Below are positions 24,551-27,800 of a DNA stretch of 27,800 nucleotides, piece after piece. The stretch lies in NCBI GenBank assembly GCA_016840825.1, contig JAEORN010000215.1, positions 1 through 27,800 of the forward strand. The letters are read 5' to 3'. The notes under the pieces were generated by a model. The model worked only from the letters and a program-made list of their open reading frames with translations, did not search any database and had not been told where the DNA came from. Numbering within the stretch: position 1 is the stretch's first letter; every line of letters starts with the position of its first letter. The position numbers and the translations under genes are program-made. This DNA comes from Candidatus Thorarchaeota archaeon (GTDB lineage: Archaea; Asgardarchaeota; Thorarchaeia; Thorarchaeales; Thorarchaeaceae).

Positions 24551-25038
24551 AAGGGATTCGGCGGAAGGAAAAAGCAATTGAAAAAAAAAGTGAGATGATT
24601 GCCCTACTCAAACAAGCAAAATATATCCACATAGCAATGTGTTCTCAGAATGAACCCTACCTTATAGCTCTAAGTCATGGATACGATGATAATAGGAATT
24701 GCATCTATTTTCATTGTGCGAAGGAAGGAAAAAAGATTGACATACTAAAGGAAAATGACATTGTATGGGGACAAGCTTTAGTAGACCACGGTTATGTGCA
24801 GGGAAAATGCGATCATCTCTACTCTACTACTCAGTTCAGAGGAAAGGTGACTTTCCTTACAGATATCGAAGAGAAACGAAGAGCGCTACATGTGATGATC
24901 AATCAACTTGAAGAAAATCCTGATGAAGTCATCAAAGAGCAGATTACAGAGAATTCACTGATACGGGTCAATATAGGACGAATAGATATCGATTTTATGA
25001 GCGGAAAGAAATCGAAGGAAGTCATCGTCTCACTTTGA
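24547..25038 (+). CDS. pyridoxamine-phosphate-oxidase-like flavin split-barrel protein (NimA-like)
   Basis: A 163-residue protein of the FMN-binding split-barrel group. Markers are the strand Y-I-H-I-A-M-C, the P-Y-L-I-A-L-S-H-G-Y strand and I-Y-F-H-C-A-K-E-G-K-K-I-D-I-L (53-67), resembling 5-nitroimidazole-reductase (NimA) relatives. It probably binds a flavin (FMN or F420) and reduces a small molecule; the substrate is unknown. The ATG shares bases with the TGA of the beta-helix gene, so translation is coupled, although no functional link is obvious. Its 3-prime end overlaps the convergent ACT-domain gene by nine bases. Confidence 0.75.
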   Translation: MKGIRRKEKAIEKKSEMIALLKQAKYIHIAMCSQNEPYLIALSHGYDDNRNCIYFHCAKEGKKIDILKENDIVWGQALVDHGYVQGKCDHLYSTTQFRGKVTFLTDIEEKRRALHVMINQLEENPDEVIKEQITENSLIRVNIGRIDIDFMSGKKSKEVIVSL

Positions 25039-25440
25039 TTCATGTAATCTAGATAGCTCTTCTAGAATCTTCACAGCTCGTTTATCATCCTTCTGCTTAA
25101 CAAAGAGATGATCATGATAGAAAGCTGACACGACATTTACACTGATTCCGTTATCAGCAAGGACTTTAGCAATTTCAGCGATGAAACCGACAGCACTGAG
25201 GCTTGAGTGAACCGAAAGCTCAATCCAGCTCCAAACTTCTTCATATAATAGTCCCAGTCGTCGAGCCTTGTCCTCTGATATTATAACAGTGAATCCCTCT
25301 TTCTCCTTGAACAGCATTAGTGGATCGATGGGTTCAGTAGGAAGTTTCTCCCAATCCAATGTACAGAAGACTAGTCCTTCTTGGAGCTTTGTCGGTTTGA
25401 CAGATGCGAGTAGTTCTTTTAGATCCTTGATTCCGCTCAT
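25030..25440 (-). CDS. ACT-domain protein
   Basis: 136 residues. The C-terminal half (about 72-132) is an ACT-like beta-alpha-beta domain (S-A-V-G-F-I-A-E-I-A-K-V-L-A-D-N-G-I-S-V). The N-terminal half is a second, more diverged beta-rich unit, as in the small two-unit ACT proteins of the COG3602 kind. These are likely amino-acid sensors or allosteric subunits without an enzyme domain. The ATG overlaps the TGA of the nitroreductase gene (four shared bases), so the two are coupled. The ACT-less threonine dehydratase 4 kb away is a tempting partner, but this is only inference. Confidence 0.8.
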   Translation of the reverse strand: MSGIKDLKELLASVKPTKLQEGLVFCTLDWEKLPTEPIDPLMLFKEKEGFTVIISEDKARRLGLLYEEVWSWIELSVHSSLSAVGFIAEIAKVLADNGISVNVVSAFYHDHLFVKQKDDKRAVKILEELSRLHESK

Positions 25441-25949
25441 TTCTTCCCACCATATCTTTCGTACGAAACTAGTTCGTCTAGAGATTCTCTACCTCGTGAT
25501 GCATCAAGATCATGATATCCAACTGAGATTGAGCAGATGACACGGTACTTGTCGGGGATATTCAAAAGCTGTTTGAACTTTGGCTCAATCTCCGTATCTC
25601 GGACTCCCATCCAGCAGGTTCCTAATCCTTGATCATAAGCTGCAAGTAGCATATTCTGGACAGCGTTATGAGGATCAGCCAAGTGATACTTTGGATGCTT
25701 CTCTGGATCACCTAAGACGATAATTACTACAGGAGACTGTGCCATGAATCTACCATAAGGATGATTGTCAGCTAAGCGTTTTCTCATCGTTTCATCCCGG
25801 ACCACAATAAAATGCCATGGTTGCTTATTGGAGGCAGAAGGGGCCCATCGGCCTGCTTCTAAGATAGTATGAAGCTTCTCATCTTCGACATCCTTGTCAA
25901 TGTATTTTCTAATGCTTCGCCTTCCAAGAATCGTCTTAATCGTATCCAT
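25437..25949 (-). CDS. nitroreductase-family FMN enzyme
   Basis: A 170-residue single-domain nitroreductase. Arg residues of R-R-S-I-R-K (10-15) and P-S-A-S-N-K-Q-P-W-H-F (37-47) form the FMN phosphate and ring site, and G-L-G-T-C-W-M-G (108-115) closes the pocket. Family members reduce nitro, quinone or flavin substrates with NAD(P)H; the exact substrate is unknown. A GAGGA ribosome site precedes the ATG. It heads the minus-strand pair with the ACT gene and diverges from the arrestin-like genes over 121 bases. Confidence 0.9.
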   Translation of the reverse strand: MDTIKTILGRRSIRKYIDKDVEDEKLHTILEAGRWAPSASNKQPWHFIVVRDETMRKRLADNHPYGRFMAQSPVVIIVLGDPEKHPKYHLADPHNAVQNMLLAAYDQGLGTCWMGVRDTEIEPKFKQLLNIPDKYRVICSISVGYHDLDASRGRESLDELVSYERYGGKK

Positions 25950-26013
25950 AAGAATCAGATATCCTCTAGTTGTAGAGGTAATGAAGGCATCGATAGCTCC
26001 ATCAAACGCTAGG

Positions 26014-26021
26014 ACAAAATA
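26014..26021 (+). promoter_or_regulatory. TATA box for the first arrestin-like gene
   Basis: aaaatatc, about 55 bases before TTG 26071, predicts a start near 26042 and a leader of about 29 bases. The ribosome site gggagag (26057-26063) fits within that leader, which supports TTG 26071 over the upstream ATGs. Confidence 0.4.
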
Positions 26022-26070
26022 TCAAAAGGGTTCACGAATAAGGAAAAACAGCGATTGGGAGAGAGCTTCA

Positions 26071-26937
26071 TTGATATCTATAGCAATACTTCCTGAGAAG
26101 ACTGAATTTAAGCCAAAGGAATTTGTAAGAGGGCATGTGGAAATATGTAGCGATGAGAGCTTCAAACACAATGGTATTCACCTTTCCTTCATCTGCAGAG
26201 AGAAATCACTCTTCACGAAACAGGTCGGAAAACACAGCTACACATATTCTGAAGAAAGGCTTCACATTGATGATCAGACTTTGATTAGAGACCCAGGGAC
26301 TACTGGACCCGGAGACATTCGAGAACCTTTCGAGTTTGAGATTCCTTTGGAAACTCCAACCTCGTATGAAGGACCTTGTGGAACAATTCGCTACCTGTTG
26401 ATAGCTCAGATTGAGAGATCTTGGGCCAGGGATCCCAAAGATGAGAAGATTCTGATAGTACATGTACCAGAAGAAGCGGAACCTGCAAATTCGAGAACTG
26501 ACGGAGTCGACCATGATGGATATCCAATTCTCGAGGTGCAAATTGACGAGGATAGCATATATCTAGGAAATACTATCCGTGGGAACTATCGGATCTTACA
26601 AGAGCCAAAGATGCGCGGTGTCCGAGTCGATTTGATAGCAAAGGAGGAAACAAGAGCTTCTGGTCGTAGCGAAACACGTGAAACAGAGCTGTACACTACA
26701 TTCACTGAGGAGGAGAGAATTCTCAAGAATTCTTGGATGCCCTTTGAAATTCCAACAGATGAGATGATGCCAACACCATTTGAATCTGAGCTAATCACTG
26801 TAGAAATATTGGTTCGAGTTGCTATTGATGTTCCTTGGAGATTTGACAAGGTCGTTGACATCCCAGTGAGATTATTCTATGGATCAGGAGTTGCATCATC
26901 AGAAAAGAATGATCAGTGGGATGAATTTTCATTTTAA
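26071..26937 (+). CDS. arrestin-like fold protein 1
   Basis: A 288-residue protein of two immunoglobulin-like lobes. N-lobe marks are G-H-V-E-I (21-25), E-P-F-E-F-E-I-P-L (85-93) and P-T-S-Y-E-G (96-101), with I-R-Y-L-L-I-A-Q-I (106-114), the classic arrestin-N pattern. The C-lobe has Y-L-G-N-T-I-R-G-N-Y (164-173), R-G-V-R-V-D-L and D-V-P-W-R-F-D. In eukaryotes this fold (arrestin, Vps26) recruits cargo to coats; bacterial Spo0M shares it. TTG 26071 is chosen because the ribosome site gggagag is spaced correctly and the N-terminus then aligns with the next gene. Longer starts at 25894 or 25981 add low-complexity residues and the first overlaps the nitroreductase gene. Confidence 0.8.
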   Translation: MISIAILPEKTEFKPKEFVRGHVEICSDESFKHNGIHLSFICREKSLFTKQVGKHSYTYSEERLHIDDQTLIRDPGTTGPGDIREPFEFEIPLETPTSYEGPCGTIRYLLIAQIERSWARDPKDEKILIVHVPEEAEPANSRTDGVDHDGYPILEVQIDEDSIYLGNTIRGNYRILQEPKMRGVRVDLIAKEETRASGRSETRETELYTTFTEEERILKNSWMPFEIPTDEMMPTPFESELITVEILVRVAIDVPWRFDKVVDIPVRLFYGSGVASSEKNDQWDEFSF

Positions 26938-26989
26938 GGAATCAAAAGAGCTTAAGAGTTGAATACGAAACTAACAGCAGGGATTTGGG

Positions 26990-27800
26990 ATGCGGAAAAT
27001 TCAGATATATCCTGAAAGAATCTACTATCATACTGGTGAAACAGTATCTGGATTCGTGGAAGTGATCTGTGACAAGGATTTTGATTTTTCAGAGATGTAT
27101 GTTGAGCTGGTATGTAGAGAGCACACGTACTTCACTGAAGGAACAGGTGATGATGAGACATCGTATAGTGAATCTTACTATCATCACTCAGAAAGAATAT
27201 CTATTATGGAACCGGGAAGATGCCAAGAAAGAGAATTCCGTGTACCATTTGAGTTCGCAATTCCAGAGCATCTCCCAACGAGTTATGAGGGGGTCTCTGG
27301 ATGGATAGAGTACACGTTGGAAGCAAAGATTGGCATTAGATGGAAACTTGATTCTCGACATCAAGTTAAGTTGAGTGTGACTGGAAAACCTGAGCTCCCA
27401 TCCACTCAATCGGTTCAGCAATCTCTACTAGTTGATGAGACGGTGTTGTTGGACGTAGAGATAGAGAATCCTGAGCTTTACCTTGGAGAGAGCATTCAAA
27501 TCAACTACAGAGTTGATGATATCATAGATATTAGGGGAGTAAGGTTTGATCTAAAAGCTCGTGAATTAGCAGTAGCTCAAGGTAATGATGATACTTCAGA
27601 GAAGACTATGACATCATTATTTGTAGGAGAGAGAGAACTACCTCGGAGAAGTCAAAATAGGATAGAAATTCCAACTGACGTATCCATGCTTGCGACCTAT
27701 AGAGGACCACTGATAACTCTAACAATCCTGCTAAAGATAGTACTCGACATACCATGGAGATTGGATAAAGACCTTCAAATTGAAATAAAGACACACAGAA
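26990..27800 (+). CDS. arrestin-like fold protein 2 (partial, runs off the window)
   Basis: The ATG at 26990 opens a frame of 270 codons with no stop before the window edge, so the C-terminus is missing. It is a clear paralogue of the preceding gene: P-T-S-Y-E-G falls at the same residues (96-101), G-F-V-E-V matches G-H-V-E-I, Y-L-G-E-S-I matches Y-L-G-N-T-I, and D-I-P-W-R-L-D matches D-V-P-W-R-F-D. Both lobes are therefore mostly present. It lies 52 bases after the first gene's stop and may share its transcript. The two look like a tandem duplication that has diverged substantially. The role is unknown; scaffolding of membrane trafficking or signalling complexes is inferred from the fold. 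Confidence 0.8.
   Translation, partial: MRKIQIYPERIYYHTGETVSGFVEVICDKDFDFSEMYVELVCREHTYFTEGTGDDETSYSESYYHHSERISIMEPGRCQEREFRVPFEFAIPEHLPTSYEGVSGWIEYTLEAKIGIRWKLDSRHQVKLSVTGKPELPSTQSVQQSLLVDETVLLDVEIENPELYLGESIQINYRVDDIIDIRGVRFDLKARELAVAQGNDDTSEKTMTSLFVGERELPRRSQNRIEIPTDVSMLATYRGPLITLTILLKIVLDIPWRLDKDLQIEIKTHR

Noticed and set aside
25894..26070. N-terminal extension of the first arrestin-like gene
   Set aside because: It runs antisense to the nitroreductase start, crosses the intergenic promoter, and has no counterpart in the paralogue. TTG 26071 has a well-placed ribosome site.

Overview
The window reads as a chromosomal stretch of an archaeon, most likely an Asgard archaeon of the Thorarchaeia type. 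This is inference from content, not from a database match. Supporting signs are TATA-type promoters (ttatatag-like boxes about 25 bases before expected transcript starts), frequent GTG and TTG starts, a Pol IV ending in a PCNA-binding motif, an F420-type luciferase-family oxidoreductase, receiver/PAS histidine kinases, secreted beta-propeller and beta-helix proteins with one C-terminal anchor, a flotillin-like SPFH protein with an NfeD-like protein, and two tandem arrestin-fold proteins. Gene density is high. I see no rRNA, tRNA, CRISPR array, transposase or phage gene.

Bases 1-5530 form a membrane and surface block. It holds a six-helix membrane protein, an anchored beta-propeller protein, an NfeD-like protein with an extraordinary 18-fold four-residue Asp/His repeat, and a flotillin-like protein. 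A strong hairpin terminator and a fresh promoter separate the last two. Bases 5527-6745 form a small sulfur-trafficking locus: tusA diverges from a pair made of a Met-rich membrane protein and a DsrE-like protein. Bases 6792-11644 form a redox and metal block. A histidine kinase ending in a glutaredoxin-like CxxC domain and an F420-type oxidoreductase lie on the minus strand. Divergent from them is an ArsR/SmtB-type repressor overlapping a Zn/Cd/Pb-type P1B ATPase, with a perfect inverted-repeat operator at the transcript start.

Bases 11646-16144 (minus strand) carry an ABC-2-type exporter (permease plus ATPase), a polytopic membrane protein and sfsA. Bases 16245-19072 carry a large receiver-PASx4-kinase and, directly behind it, a 73-residue protein that is only a phosphoacceptor (HisKA-like) domain. 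Bases 19069-22068 (minus strand) hold DNA polymerase IV, a threonine/serine dehydratase and a TIM-barrel isomerase-family protein. Bases 22184-25038 carry an anchored beta-helix protein translationally coupled to a flavin split-barrel protein. A nitroreductase/ACT-domain gene pair converges on it. The window ends in two tandem arrestin-like genes, the second running off the edge.

The most original leads are the Asp/His tetrad repeat in the NfeD-like partner of a flotillin, the kinase-glutaredoxin fusion facing a metal-efflux operon, the stand-alone phosphoacceptor protein, and the tandem arrestins.
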